42,919 nt of DNA. Origin: Succinivibrio sp. GTDB taxonomy: Bacteria > Pseudomonadota > Gammaproteobacteria > Enterobacterales > Succinivibrionaceae. The position numbers and the translations under genes were made by a program. Location of the stretch: positions 1 through 42,919 of the forward strand of contig JAGBLM010000078.1 of NCBI GenBank assembly GCA_017635415.1, given 5' to 3'. The notes below the pieces were generated by a model. The model made no database searches and was not told the origin of the DNA. It saw only the letters and a list, made by a program, of their open reading frames with translations. This document shows positions 1 to 10,102 of this stretch, piece by piece; the stretch's first letter is position 1; each line of letters starts with the position of its first letter.

Positions 1-81
1 ATCAGAGGTGTGCGCCAGTGCCTCAATGCAGATCCGGCACTGGCAGTTCATGGTCTTATTTGTTATCTGAACCCGGTATAA
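1..81 (+). CDS. possible 3' end of an upstream gene (partial, unrecognised)
   Basis: The first reading frame is open from the window edge to a TAA at 79-81 and encodes 26 residues ending in ICYLNPV. I do not recognise the family, and so short an open stretch could occur by chance. No clear terminator follows it. It lies about 300 bases upstream of the flagellar regulator on the same strand. Confidence 0.25.
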   Translation: MRGVRQCLNADPALAVHGLICYLNPV

Positions 82-287
82 CATAAAAGAGAGACAGAAG
101 AACTGGCATAAATCTTTATGCATTCGTAACCAAAACCAAACGGAGCACCCATTCTGTAACTATCTATAGGGGTATTCCCCCGTACACTACTCATAGCTTG
201 AATTTCAATGAGCATATTGCGGTGCAAAACTGCTGTTTTTTAAATTTCATGCGTAGGCCCTGCTGTTTTCTTGGCATTCATCAAATT

Positions 288-304
288 TTTGACTATTTGT
301 CAAA
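288..304. promoter_or_regulatory. dyad TTTGAC-N5-GTCAAA upstream of fleQ
   Basis: A perfect 6-bp inverted repeat with a 5-bp spacer lies about 75 bases before the fleQ-like start, in the AT-rich leader. It is a candidate operator. No matching regulator is identified. The rest of 82-376 shows only a small GGGG/CCCC hairpin near 170-182 and no convincing ORF. Confidence 0.3.
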
Positions 305-376
305 ATTTAGACACCAAATAGATCTATCCTATTACTTCAAGAAAAATAAGAAAAACTTTTACTTTGAGGAATGCTC

Positions 377-1897
377 ATGCAATTTTCGGGAAACCTGTTA
401 ATTCTTGAACAGGACGAAAACAAACGACAGGCACTGGAAACTATTTTCAAATTTCTCGGCCTAAGCTGCCAAAGCGGATCAATTGACGACTGTCTTTCCT
501 ATTTTGAAGCCAATGATTCAAGTGTGGATATCTGTATTCTCAGCGGTTCCGTTGAACTGTCCGCAGAACAGCTGATGGACAAACATCCTAATACAGCATT
601 TCTGATCTATGACAGCAAAGATCGTGATTTTACCGGTCATACCAATTTCATGGGCTGTATAAGCGATACTCCCGACTATGATGAAATCGTCTCCGTACTG
701 CATTACTGTCAGTCATTCAAGACAATGCGCAACTACTCACACAAATCAGGACAGGGAGCAGCACAGCTCATTAAGATGCTAGTCGGACAGGGGCCTGCAA
801 TTACTACGGTAAGACGTCTCATCGAACAGGTTGCAAAAACCGATGCCAATGTGCTTATCCTTGGTGAATCCGGTACCGGAAAGGAGGTAGTGGCAAGGGC
901 AATTCATACACTGTCAGGGCGTTCAGCAAAGCCATTTGTACCAGTAAACTGCGGCGCAATTCCAGGTGATCTTTTAGAGTCTGAACTTTTCGGACACGAA
1001 AAGGGAGCCTTCACTGGAGCGTTCAGTGCACATGAAGGTCGCTTTGAAATGGCTGAAGGAGGCACACTGTTCCTCGACGAGATTGGCGACATGCCTCTGC
1101 AGATGCAGGTCAAACTGCTGCGCGTACTGCAGGAGCGTCGTTTCGAACGAGTCGGTTCCAATAAGGAGATCAAGGCCGACGTCAGAATTGTTGCAGCCAC
1201 ACATCAGAACCTGGAAAAAATGGTAGAAGAAGGAACCTTCCGTGAAGATCTCTACTACCGTCTTAATGTCTTTCCTATTGAAACTCCGGCGCTTCGTGAC
1301 CGCACCGATGATATTCCGCTGCTGGTGCAGGAACTGGTTAACCGTTTTGCCAAGGACCGCAAGGTCTCCATCCGTTTTACCCAGGCTGCGATGCTGCAGC
1401 TCATGCAGGGAGAATGGAAAGGAAATGTCCGCGAACTTGGTAATCTCGTGGAACGGCTACTAATCCTTCACCCTAATGAAATCGTCGATATCAGAGATTT
1501 GCCACCTAAATACCGCGGCGAAAACAACTGTGACGATCCTCTTGCAGAGCGTCAGGCCCTACTTGACAGTTTCTCCACGGATGACATGAACGATCTCAGT
1601 TCAAACAGTGATGGACTTGGAGCCATGGAGATTATCGAGGATGATTCAAGACCGATAAAACTGCCTCCACTGCCGGTTATTGAGGGTGAGGAGGATATGG
1701 CCAGAGCATTCAGTCCTTCACTTTCACCTGAAGGTGTCAACCTCAAGGACATGGTATCAAATATTGAGATCTCCATGATCAGACAGGCACTTTCGCAAAG
1801 TAACGGCGTGGTTGCCAAGGCTTCAGAAATTCTGGGACTGCGCCGTACAACTCTGGTTGAAAAGATGAAAAAATATGGAATAAGCGTACAGAACTGA
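377..1897 (+). CDS. fleQ: sigma54-dependent transcriptional activator, FleQ/FlrA family (flagellar master regulator)
   Basis: A probable master activator of flagellar class II genes with sigma54. The N-terminal 130 residues resemble the degenerate receiver (FleQ) domain. The AAA+ domain has Walker A GESGTGKE near residues 163-170, the sigma54-contacting GAFTGA loop near 210-215 and a DEIGD Walker B. The C-terminus is a Fis-type helix-turn-helix ([21 protein letters not shown]), typical of FleQ/FlrA. The AGGA at 366-369 sits directly on the ATG at 371 but is correctly spaced for the ATG at 377, so 377 is chosen. The length of 506 aa is near the family norm. It is followed after 15 bases by pseB, so flagellar regulation and flagellin glycosylation are probably co-transcribed. 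The related NtrC-type activators are less likely because the HTH sequence matches FleQ best. Confidence 0.88.
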   Translation: MQFSGNLLILEQDENKRQALETIFKFLGLSCQSGSIDDCLSYFEANDSSVDICILSGSVELSAEQLMDKHPNTAFLIYDSKDRDFTGHTNFMGCISDTPDYDEIVSVLHYCQSFKTMRNYSHKSGQGAAQLIKMLVGQGPAITTVRRLIEQVAKTDANVLILGESGTGKEVVARAIHTLSGRSAKPFVPVNCGAIPGDLLESELFGHEKGAFTGAFSAHEGRFEMAEGGTLFLDEIGDMPLQMQVKLLRVLQERRFERVGSNKEIKADVRIVAATHQNLEKMVEEGTFREDLYYRLNVFPIETPALRDRTDDIPLLVQELVNRFAKDRKVSIRFTQAAMLQLMQGEWKGNVRELGNLVERLLILHPNEIVDIRDLPPKYRGENNCDDPLAERQALLDSFSTDDMNDLSSNSDGLGAMEIIEDDSRPIKLPPLPVIEGEEDMARAFSPSLSPEGVNLKDMVSNIEISMIRQALSQSNGVVAKASEILGLRRTTLVEKMKKYGISVQN

Positions 1898-2944
<1,047 letters not shown>

Positions 2945-2955
2945 GGCTGGCAGCA

Positions 2956-4134
2956 ATGATTCCGTACAGTACACAGACCATAGACGAACAGGATGAAGAC
3001 GCCATACGTGAAGTTCTCTATTCGCCTTTTCTGACCACCGGTCCCACAGTTACCGAATTTGAAGATGACATGTGCAGTTATACTCATGCCTCCTACGCAG
3101 TTGCTGTCAATTCCTGCACTTCGGCACTGCATCTGGCAATGCTTGCCTTAGGAGTGGGACAGGGAGATCTGGTCTACGTCAGTGCCATAAGTTTCGTCGC
3201 CTCCGCCAACTGTGCGCTTTATGCCGGAGCGGAGGTTGATTTTGTCGATGTCGACCCTAAAAGCGGGAATATGGACCTTGACAAACTTGAGCAGATGCTC
3301 AAACAGGCAAAAATCGCCAACAGACTTCCTAAAGCTGTAGTCGCAGTCCATCTTGCCGGCAGACCGCTGGATCTTGAGAGACTGAAAATGTTAAAGGACG
3401 AATTTCATTTTTACCTGATAGAAGACGCAGCTCATGCCACGGGAGCAGTCTATTTTGGTCAGAAAATTGGCTGTGGACTATTTTCCGATGTTACCGTTTT
3501 CAGTTTCCATCCGGTAAAAATCATCACCACCGCGGAAGGCGGCATGTGTCTGACCAACAACGAAGAGATTTACATGCGCATCCGCGCTCTTTCAAGTCAC
3601 GGCATTATCCACGACAAAGAGCTACTTCTCCATAAGGATATGCCGGCGTACTACTATGAGCAACAAGATTTGGGCTTTAATTACCGCATGAGCGATATTC
3701 AGGCCGCTCTTGGCATATCCCAACTCTCGCGGATCGAGAAGTTTCTCGCCTTAAGGCGGCAGGCTGCCATCCGCTACCACAAGGTCTTCCGTGACTCAGC
3801 TGATCTGGGACTGCCTGAATGCGATTCTGATGATTCACTAAGTTCCTGGCATCTCTACCAGGTTGCAATTCCGGACGGCCGCCGAGATGAAATCTATCAG
3901 GCAATGAGAACCAAAGGTATTGGCGTACAGGTACACTATTTGCCTATCTACAGGCATCCTTACTACCAGAAATTGAAAAAATATGAGCCTCTGCCTGGTG
4001 CCGAGACTTTCTTCAAAGCCACTTTGAGTCTGCCTCTTTATCCGAGTCTGTCCTCACTGAATCAGCAGTTTGTCTCTATTACCCTGTTAACACTTCTTGA
4101 CCGTAAGGAGTCTTCATGCATAATCTCGCGGTAA
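2956..4134 (+). CDS. pseC: UDP-4-amino-4,6-dideoxy-N-acetyl-beta-L-altrosamine transaminase, PseC
   Basis: A PLP-dependent DegT/DnrJ/EryC1 aminotransferase acting on the PseB product. The 392-aa protein carries the PLP lysine in SFHPVK (K188) and the PLP-pyridine aspartate in EDAAH (D157). The start ATG follows pseB by 11 bases with only a weak ribosome site, which suggests coupling. Its 3' end overlaps the pseF start by 19 bases. The next expected enzyme, the acetyltransferase PseH, is not found in the window. Confidence 0.92.
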   Translation: MIPYSTQTIDEQDEDAIREVLYSPFLTTGPTVTEFEDDMCSYTHASYAVAVNSCTSALHLAMLALGVGQGDLVYVSAISFVASANCALYAGAEVDFVDVDPKSGNMDLDKLEQMLKQAKIANRLPKAVVAVHLAGRPLDLERLKMLKDEFHFYLIEDAAHATGAVYFGQKIGCGLFSDVTVFSFHPVKIITTAEGGMCLTNNEEIYMRIRALSSHGIIHDKELLLHKDMPAYYYEQQDLGFNYRMSDIQAALGISQLSRIEKFLALRRQAAIRYHKVFRDSADLGLPECDSDDSLSSWHLYQVAIPDGRRDEIYQAMRTKGIGVQVHYLPIYRHPYYQKLKKYEPLPGAETFFKATLSLPLYPSLSSLNQQFVSITLLTLLDRKESSCIISR

Positions 4135-4811
4135 TTCCGGCACGTGGAGGCTCAAAACGGGTACCACGTAAAAATATCAGAGATTTTCTAGGTAAGCCGC
4201 TGTTGGCCTATTCGATAAAGGCTGCTGCAGACAGCGGACTTTTTGATCGCGTGATTGTCTCCACAGATGATGAGGAAATTGCAGAAGTTGCAAGAAAATA
4301 TGGCGCCTTCACCCCATTTATGCGCGACAAGGCACTCGCTGATGACTATACCGGCACCGAAAAGGTAACTGCTGATGCGTTCAGACGCATGACTGACTTA
4401 GGTTTCGTTGCTGACACCATCGCCTGTATTTACGCTACAGCCCCGCTTCTGACAGGAACATGGCTGCAGAAGGCCTTTAAGATTTATCAGCAGGAACACG
4501 CCGACTACCTCTATGCCTGCTGTGAATTTCCTTTCCCGATACAGCGTGCTCAATATCTTGATGAGCACTTCACCCCTACTCCGGTCATGCCTGAGTGCAT
4601 GCCCATGAGGTCGCAGGATCTGCCTAAAACCTATCAGGATGCAGGCATGTTCTATTTTTTCAGTAGAAGAAAAATGGAACAGCAGAATGTTCCTCTTATT
4701 TTGCGAGGCTTTCCGATGCCACGTTATCGAGTCATTGATATCGATACCGAAGAGGACTTTGCCTACGCGCAGGCAATGACCAAGGCTGTAACGGAGCTTG
4801 GTTTTGAATAA
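4116..4811 (+). CDS. pseF: pseudaminic acid cytidylyltransferase, PseF
   Basis: Activates pseudaminic acid with CTP to CMP-pseudaminate, the donor for flagellin glycosylation. The N-terminal PARGGSKRVPRKNIRDF motif is the signature of CMP-sugar synthetases of the NeuA/PseF type, and the 231-aa length is typical. An AAGGAG at 4105-4110 sits 5 bases before the ATG at 4116, inside the 3' end of pseC. NeuA, which acts on sialic acid, is the main alternative. The flanking pseB, pseC and pseG decide for PseF. Confidence 0.9.
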   Translation: MHNLAVIPARGGSKRVPRKNIRDFLGKPLLAYSIKAAADSGLFDRVIVSTDDEEIAEVARKYGAFTPFMRDKALADDYTGTEKVTADAFRRMTDLGFVADTIACIYATAPLLTGTWLQKAFKIYQQEHADYLYACCEFPFPIQRAQYLDEHFTPTPVMPECMPMRSQDLPKTYQDAGMFYFFSRRKMEQQNVPLILRGFPMPRYRVIDIDTEEDFAYAQAMTKAVTELGFE

Positions 4812-5790
4812 GAAACTTACGGTTATCCTCAAGGCAGACCGTCTGATCGGCACCGGACATCTGATGCGTGTAAAAGGACTGCTGCCTTTTTTTTCTGGTT
4901 ATGATCTCACCCTCGTTAGTGATTCTCTTGAGGACAGTCTTTTTCCGCTGTGCTCTGAATACAGTCGTATTATCATCGCACCTGAACAGTCGATGGCGGA
5001 CACCGTTACTGGCTTAAAGAGCGATCTGGTGCTCATTGATCATTACTACCTTGACTGGACTCTTGAATCACAACTCTACCCCCACTGTAAAATCGCGGTT
5101 ATAGACGATCTTGCCAACCGAAAGCACTGCTGTCATATGCTCTTTGATCAGGGACTGCTGCGCCGCAGGGAAGACTATAAAGATCTTGTCGACGAAAACT
5201 GCGATCTGCGCTGCGGCCCGCTCTATTCTCTGGTCAAGCCCTGCTTTGCCCATCTCAAAGGACATCAGAACACAGGAAAAAGTACCGTACTAATAAACTT
5301 CGGCGGGGCTGATCCTGTCCACGCCTGCCTGAAAGTTTCACGCTGTCTTAGGGACTGCGGACTTAATAAAAAGTTTTCTTTCCTTATCCTCAGTGGGGCA
5401 GCCAATCCTGACCATCAGATTTTGGAGCGGGAGTTTTCCACTCTTGAAGGATTCTCAGTACAGCGCTTTACAGACGATATGCCCGCGCTCTTTGCACAGT
5501 GTGACTTCGCCATCGGCGCTTACGGCGGCAGTTTCCTCGAAAGACTCTGCGCAGGTATTCCGGCGATAAACGTTGTTATCGCCGACAACCAGAGAGGCGG
5601 ACCTGACGCGCTTGCCAAATATCAGCTGGGCGTTGATTTAGGACTTGATGACCTTGATCGTGCGGATAAACTTTCAGAGGCACTGACCATCCTTATGAAA
5701 CACGCTGATGAATATCGCACCAACGGACAATCTCTCATAGACGGTCAGGGTACCATTCGCATAGCTCAGGCACTGCAGTCCCTGCTCTAG
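4804..5790 (+). CDS. pseG: UDP-2,4-diacetamido-2,4,6-trideoxy-beta-L-altropyranose hydrolase, PseG
   Basis: Removes UDP from the pseudaminic acid precursor before condensation by PseI. It is a GT-B-fold hydrolase of 328 aa. The ADRLIGTGHLMR motif near the N-terminus carries the catalytic histidine (H19 from this start). The C-terminal half contains the GGADP nucleotide-binding segment (from about residue 165) and the YGGSFLERLCAGIP motif. No ATG is available. TTG at 4804 lies 7 bases after GGAG (4793-4796) and overlaps the pseF end; TTG at 4798 is too close to that site. PseI (NeuB-like synthase) and PseH do not follow, because the next gene is ung on the other strand. Confidence 0.87.
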   Translation: MNKKLTVILKADRLIGTGHLMRVKGLLPFFSGYDLTLVSDSLEDSLFPLCSEYSRIIIAPEQSMADTVTGLKSDLVLIDHYYLDWTLESQLYPHCKIAVIDDLANRKHCCHMLFDQGLLRRREDYKDLVDENCDLRCGPLYSLVKPCFAHLKGHQNTGKSTVLINFGGADPVHACLKVSRCLRDCGLNKKFSFLILSGAANPDHQILEREFSTLEGFSVQRFTDDMPALFAQCDFAIGAYGGSFLERLCAGIPAINVVIADNQRGGPDALAKYQLGVDLGLDDLDRADKLSEALTILMKHADEYRTNGQSLIDGQGTIRIAQALQSLL

Positions 5791-5801
5791 ATAATCTAGA
5801 G
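5785..5801. repeat. palindrome holding both stop codons of convergent pseG and ung
   Basis: CTCTAGA-TAA-TCTAGAG forms a 7-bp inverted repeat. The pseG TAG (5788-5790) and the ung TAG (complement of 5796-5798) both lie inside it. There is no T-tract on either side, so it is at best a weak transcription end. Confidence 0.5.
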
Positions 5802-6485
5802 TTCCTCATCCCCATCAAGATGTAAAGGCAGTCTCCAGTCAATAGGACGTTTGCCTCTTGAAACAAGATAGTCATTGGCTTTACGGAAATGACCGCAGCC
5901 GAAAAACCCCTGAGAGGCCGAAAGAGGACTAGGATGTGCGCATTCAAGTACCAGATGCTTCTGCCTGTCTATCAGTGCAGCTTTACTACGGGCATAATTG
6001 CCCCATAGCATGAACACCAGAGCGGAACGTTGCTCACTGACTGTCCTGACGACATCATCAGTAAACTCTTCCCAGCCCTGACCTTTGTGAGAGGCAGCTC
6101 TGCCCTGCGAGACCGTAAGCGTGGAATTGAGAAGCAGCACTCCCTGACGGGCCCAGGGAATGAGATTACCATGATCGGGAATAGCAAAATCCGCATACTC
6201 ACTTTTAAGTTCTTTATAAATATTCTGCAGTGATGGCGGCTTGCGGATACCAACAGGAACCGAAAAACTCAGTCCCATAGCCTCACCTTCCTCATGGTAA
6301 GGATCCTGCCCCAAAATAATCACCTTAAGAGAGTCATAATCTGTATATTTGAAGGCATTGAAGATATCACTGTCAGGAGGATAAACCACCTCACCTGCGG
6401 CTCTTTTGGACTTCACAAAGGAAAGTGCATGAATAAAGTATTCTTTCTTCTTAAGATTACCGATAATGGCGGACCAGTCGGCCAT
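5796..6485 (-). CDS. ung: uracil-DNA glycosylase
   Basis: Excises uracil from DNA in base-excision repair in the cytoplasm. It is a family 1 UDG of 229 aa, the usual length. Motif A GQDPYH at residues 59-64 supplies the catalytic Asp61. The uracil-binding LLLNSTLTV segment holds Asn120, and motif B HPSPLSA starts at His184. The ATG at 6485 follows an AAGGGG by about 7 bases. It is convergent with pseG, five bases apart, and is transcribed in the same direction as the eda operon, which ends in a terminator upstream of it. Confidence 0.97.
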   Translation of the reverse strand: MADWSAIIGNLKKKEYFIHALSFVKSKRAAGEVVYPPDSDIFNAFKYTDYDSLKVIILGQDPYHEEGEAMGLSFSVPVGIRKPPSLQNIYKELKSEYADFAIPDHGNLIPWARQGVLLLNSTLTVSQGRAASHKGQGWEEFTDDVVRTVSEQRSALVFMLWGNYARSKAALIDRQKHLVLECAHPSPLSASQGFFGCGHFRKANDYLVSRGKRPIDWRLPLHLDGDEEL

Positions 6486-6585
6486 AACTAAACCCCTTCT
6501 TCAACAGAAAACATAACATCAGAGAATCTGTTTTCAGATTACCGGAGCTATTCTAACAGTATTCTCCTCTCCTATTCTGGCACAT

Positions 6586-6615
6586 GAAAAAAGGCGACCT
6601 AACGCCGCCTTTTTG
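6586..6615 (-). terminator. rho-independent terminator after eda
   Basis: On the minus strand an A-run and GGCG pair with CGCC followed by six T residues, about 20 bases past the eda stop. The A/T runs on both sides make it potentially bidirectional. Confidence 0.75.
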
Positions 6616-6633
6616 TACTTTTTTTCTAACCGA

Positions 6634-7611
6634 TTACTTGGCAGGACGCTGACGAACGTGGAAAGCAAAACCGCCAATTTCATCAAGAAGATATGCAGAA
6701 ACCAAATTGCCCTTTGCATCATAAGCGAAATTCTTTTCATCAAACTTAACGCCTTTACGACGTAACATGGCAATAGCACGTGGTAAATCACGGGTATCTA
6801 CACAGACATGTCCGTGCTCACCGACAAATGGTTTCTTCAAAATCTCGGCAATATCACCGGTAAAGTATGACAGTTCAGTCTCACGGAAATCAGTGTTGAA
6901 CATTGCTGCAATAGCATCGTTTACTGATGAAGCCTTTCCTGGCTCGCCAGCATTGATGCCAACGTGACCAACGGAGAAACCGAAGATCATGCTCTGAATC
7001 TGCTTACCAAGTTTGACGATACCATCCCAGTCTTTGGCCTTGACCAGTTTTGCAGGAGGAATGAAACTTCCGCCAGCTGCGGCAACGTTAGGCAAAGATA
7101 GATAATCAAGCAGATTGTTAAGACCAACGCCACCGGTAGGGACAAACTTCAGTGAAGCATATGGACCGGCCAGAGCCTTTAAAGTCTTGATACCACCATA
7201 AGCTTCAGCCGGGAAGAACTTCACAACCTTAAGACCAAAATCAAGAGCCTGTTCAAGGTCTGCTGGAGTTACAGTACCAGGGCATACCGGCATATCATTC
7301 TTTAAACACCAGTCAACCACCTTCGGGTTGAAACCTGGGGTTATAACAAACTTACCGCCGTTATCCTTTGTTTCCTTGGCATGATCAACATCGTGAACGG
7401 TACCTGAGCCAACGATGATTTCAGGAACCTCTTTGGCCATACGCTTAATACCTTCACCACCAGCTGCAGTACGGAAAGTTACCTCAGCAATTGGGAAGCC
7501 TGCATCAACCAGGGCATGAGCCAAAGGTACGGCATCGTTAGGGTCGTCTAAGGTTACGAGCGGTACAACACCGTATTCGCTGATTGTCTGAAATACGTTT
7601 TGATCTGACAT
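6634..7611 (-). CDS. eda: KDPG/KHG aldolase with C-terminal VOC (glyoxalase-like) domain
   Basis: Residues 1 to about 205 are a class I 2-keto-3-deoxy-6-phosphogluconate aldolase, which cleaves KDPG to pyruvate and glyceraldehyde-3-phosphate. The catalytic Glu is in EVTFRT (E43). The Schiff-base lysine is K131 in VVKFFPAEAYGG, and PTGGV closes the barrel. Residues from about 208 to 325 add a separate module. It starts FSVGHVGINAG, contains GEHGHVCVDTRDLPRAIAMLRRKGVKF and ends GGFAFHVRQRP, which looks like a VOC/glyoxalase fold with candidate metal histidines. E. coli Eda is only about 213 aa. Similar fused aldolases are annotated in some anaerobes (recalled, not checked). It lies 35 bases after kdgK with an AAGGA site before the ATG. 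Confidence 0.9.
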   Translation of the reverse strand: MSDQNVFQTISEYGVVPLVTLDDPNDAVPLAHALVDAGFPIAEVTFRTAAGGEGIKRMAKEVPEIIVGSGTVHDVDHAKETKDNGGKFVITPGFNPKVVDWCLKNDMPVCPGTVTPADLEQALDFGLKVVKFFPAEAYGGIKTLKALAGPYASLKFVPTGGVGLNNLLDYLSLPNVAAAGGSFIPPAKLVKAKDWDGIVKLGKQIQSMIFGFSVGHVGINAGEPGKASSVNDAIAAMFNTDFRETELSYFTGDIAEILKKPFVGEHGHVCVDTRDLPRAIAMLRRKGVKFDEKNFAYDAKGNLVSAYLLDEIGGFAFHVRQRPAK

Positions 7612-7646
7612 TGTTTATCCTTCTCTATCTAAATTAAAGGAGATTA

Positions 7647-8603
7647 TTAAAGCTGAACGCGTTTATGAGATTCCATAAACTTCTTCAGAAGTTCTGGGGT
7701 TGGCAGACCTTCATTGTCACCGACAAAGGTACACTGGATAGCACCGATTGCACAGGCGCGCTCAATGCACTTCTCAAGTGGCAGACCTTCCATCAGTCCG
7801 GTAAGAACACCGCAGGCAAAGCCGTCACCGGCACCAACAGTATCAACTACCTTATCAATGATAAAGCCAGGAACCATAAATTCTTTGTCACCGTCAAGAC
7901 ACAGCGCACCCTTAGGACCGCATTTGGTGATAACAGTCTTAGCGCCTAAGCTGCGATAGAACTTGTTAATCTCATGAGGATCGGTTGTTCCGCAGAGAAT
8001 CTTGCCCTCACCGTCACCAGGCATTACCAGATCGGCCTTTGAAGCAAGATCATTGATGTAATTGACCATAACTTCCTGAGATGGCCACAGCTGCGGACGC
8101 AGATTAGGGTCAAAGGATACAAAAAGATTAGCCTCACGAGCCTTCTTCAGCATCATCTTCACAGCTGCACGTGTTGAATCGGTCAAAGCAGGAAGAATAC
8201 CTGTCAGATGAATGTGAGAGAACTCTGAAAAATCAATCTTCTCAACATCTTCCTCGCTGAGAGTGGAGGCAGCGGAACCGGCACGGAAATAGAAAATTTC
8301 AGGATCACCTTTTGAAACCTTGCTCTTAAGCATAAAACCGGTACGACGCTCTTTGGTAAAGATGACAAGATTGTCTTCAATCTTGTTATTGCGCAGAGTA
8401 CGGGTAATGAGCTTGCCGAACGGATCATCGCCTAACTTGGTTAAGTAAGCGGTCTTATGACCAAGACGGGCTGAACCGGTTGCAACGTTGAACTCAGCAC
8501 CAGCAACAGCAAGACTGTAGCCCTGTACGCTGTCAAGTGACCCTTCAGTTTGAGCGATAAGCAGACCCATTGGCTCGCCGGCCAGTAATAAACCTTTACC
8601 CAT
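7647..8603 (-). CDS. kdgK: 2-keto-3-deoxygluconate kinase (PfkB family)
   Basis: Phosphorylates KDG to KDPG, the substrate of the aldolase encoded next to it. The 318-aa protein has the ribokinase/PfkB fold. The N-terminal GGEPM-like segment reads LAGEPMG, the sugar-binding region contains GAEFNVATGSARLG (residues 35-48), and DTVGAGDGF at 254-262 provides the catalytic base D260 and the anion hole. GGAG precedes the ATG by about 10 bases. The operon kdgK-eda fits degradation of uronates or other sugar acids. Fructokinase is a less likely alternative given the eda partner. Confidence 0.87.
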   Translation of the reverse strand: MGKGLLLAGEPMGLLIAQTEGSLDSVQGYSLAVAGAEFNVATGSARLGHKTAYLTKLGDDPFGKLITRTLRNNKIEDNLVIFTKERRTGFMLKSKVSKGDPEIFYFRAGSAASTLSEEDVEKIDFSEFSHIHLTGILPALTDSTRAAVKMMLKKAREANLFVSFDPNLRPQLWPSQEVMVNYINDLASKADLVMPGDGEGKILCGTTDPHEINKFYRSLGAKTVITKCGPKGALCLDGDKEFMVPGFIIDKVVDTVGAGDGFACGVLTGLMEGLPLEKCIERACAIGAIQCTFVGDNEGLPTPELLKKFMESHKRVQL

Positions 8604-9234
8604 TTTTATAAATCTCCAGAAAATATATTTGATTGAAGGTTTGAAGTTGGTCAGTATATTTTACAGATCAAACGGAAATGATCTGATTTTTCCGTGTCTT
8701 TTTATAACAAAAGTTATCATTAGGTCACAAAATGCCTGTTTCCCCTGCGTTAAGCATATAAAAAAACGGGTGACGCTTCAAACACAGGGTAACAGGCAAC
8801 TGTCGTGTTTTTGTTTTGTTAGTATTATACACAAACCTTAAAAAAAATTCACATTTTTTCCCAAAAAGAGATCAGATCTTTTACCTGTAACTTCGCTTCA
8901 GTTTCTTTGTCTTTTCTCTGCAAAAAACACCAGCAATGTTCCCTGCGCAAAACAATCTATGCGAATTATCCTTGTTTCGTTTTCAGGCGGGGCACTCCCG
9001 GGATGATCAAGGATTTTTTGTCAAACACAGAAGGTCAAGTGTGATACACTGCGCCTGGCGTTTACCCTGAAATCTTTTTTAAACAAAACATTACAAAGTA
9101 CTTGTTTAATTATGAGAGGTGGATGTCAATCTTTTAATGTCGTGGTGGCAGTACAGTAAAACTAGAATGTAAGATACGCATATTGGTACTGTCATTTACT
9201 GTTACATATACAACACGAAACCAGGTTAACCGGT
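8604..9234. other. 631-bp intergenic region between divergent kdgK and gntR
   Basis: No ORF is convincing here. A minus-strand TATAAT (complement of 8824-8829) is a plausible kdgK -10 box and would give a leader of about 210 bases containing hairpins. On the plus strand TTGTCA at 9019-9024 and a TGATAC about 18 bases later form a possible gntR promoter overlapping a GTGT-GAT-ACAC dyad. The regulator encoded at 9235 may act here. Confidence 0.4.
8734..8796 (-). other. long inverted repeat in the presumed kdgK leader
   Basis: GCCTGTT (8734-8740) with an adjacent CCCTG pairs with CAGGG and AACAGGC (8790-8796). Nearby, ATAAC-TTTT-GTTAT and ACGGAAA-N10-TTTCCGT hairpins also lie between the likely promoter and kdgK. 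This could be a regulatory leader. No known riboswitch is recognised. Confidence 0.35.
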
Positions 9235-9948
9235 ATGAACGAATTCTACCTTTCCACCGAATTTGCTGTAGTAAACAGCAAGGAACCCATTAACAGACAA
9301 ATCTATAAATTTCTGAAAAGAGCCATCATCGAGTGCCGACTGATGCCAGATGATCCGTTATCCGAGAATGAGGTTGCCTCCAAGTTTAAATACAAGATTT
9401 CCCGTCAGCCTGTACGCGAGGCACTTATCAAACTTGCCGAAAACGACTTCGTAATCATTCAGCCCAAAAAGACCACCAAGGTCTCAAGAATTTCCAAGAG
9501 CGATATTATGCAGGGTTCTGAAATCAGGAAAGCCATTGAATGTCATATCATCAGACTGGCCGCTGCTGCTATCGACGATGAAACTCTGGACAAACTTGAA
9601 AAGAATGTTGAATCACAGCGTCTTGTCGCCGAACAGTACAATCTGCACGAACACTTTGCCCTGGATGACGAATTTCATCAGACCATCATGCAGGTTGCAG
9701 GCATCGGCAAAGCCTGGAATATTGTCGAAGGTGTCAAGGGTGTGATGGACAGAGTTCGTTTCCTCTCGCTTGAATATGAGTTAACACCGATGATTACCAC
9801 CTCGAATGCCCATCAGAAAATTCTAGATGCACTAAAAACACACGATCCTGATGCTGCGGCAAAAGAAATGTTTATTCACATCGACGAAACCCGATCATCT
9901 CTTGAGAAAGTGATCGCCAAATGCAAACCACAGTGGTTCCAGGACTGA
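9235..9948 (+). CDS. GntR-family transcriptional regulator with FCD ligand domain
   Basis: A FadR-subfamily regulator of 237 aa. The N-terminal winged helix-turn-helix (about residues 20-90) contains LSENEVASKFKYKISRQPVREALIKLAENDFV. The C-terminal FCD domain has the helical pattern with candidate metal or ligand residues in DDEFHQTI, HQKILDAL and HIDET. FCD regulators often sense sugar acids or carboxylates. Divergent orientation from kdgK-eda suggests that operon is its target, which is inference. The ATG at 9235 has a weak AGG site 9 bases upstream. Confidence 0.85.
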   Translation: MNEFYLSTEFAVVNSKEPINRQIYKFLKRAIIECRLMPDDPLSENEVASKFKYKISRQPVREALIKLAENDFVIIQPKKTTKVSRISKSDIMQGSEIRKAIECHIIRLAAAAIDDETLDKLEKNVESQRLVAEQYNLHEHFALDDEFHQTIMQVAGIGKAWNIVEGVKGVMDRVRFLSLEYELTPMITTSNAHQKILDALKTHDPDAAAKEMFIHIDETRSSLEKVIAKCKPQWFQD

Positions 9949-9995
9949 GACTTAATGTTAACTCCATAATTTATCCCTAAGTTTTCCCATTTATA

Positions 9996-10026
9996 CTGCT
10001 GATATGAAAAAAAGTGCTATCAGCAG
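9996..10026 (+). repeat. 9-bp inverted repeat downstream of gntR
   Basis: CTGCTGATA and TATCAGCAG are separated by 13 bases. No T-tract follows on the plus strand, so it is not a standard terminator. It ends exactly where the -35 box of the next gene begins, so it could be an operator. Confidence 0.4.
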
Positions 10027-10054
10027 TTGACCCCCTTAACAACTTCGTTAAAAT
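10027..10054 (+). promoter_or_regulatory. sigma70 promoter for the Bax-inhibitor-like gene
   Basis: TTGACC (10027-10032) and TAAAAT (10049-10054) are separated by 16 bases and lie about 50 bases before the ATG at 10103. Confidence 0.6.
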
Positions 10055-10102
10055 CTAATCTGATGAAACCACAATAACTCGTTGTGTTTTAGGAGAACAA
10101 TA

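Noticed and set aside
198..401. 67-codon open frame upstream of fleQ
   Set aside because: No ribosome site, no recognisable product, and it overlaps the fleQ start in another frame.
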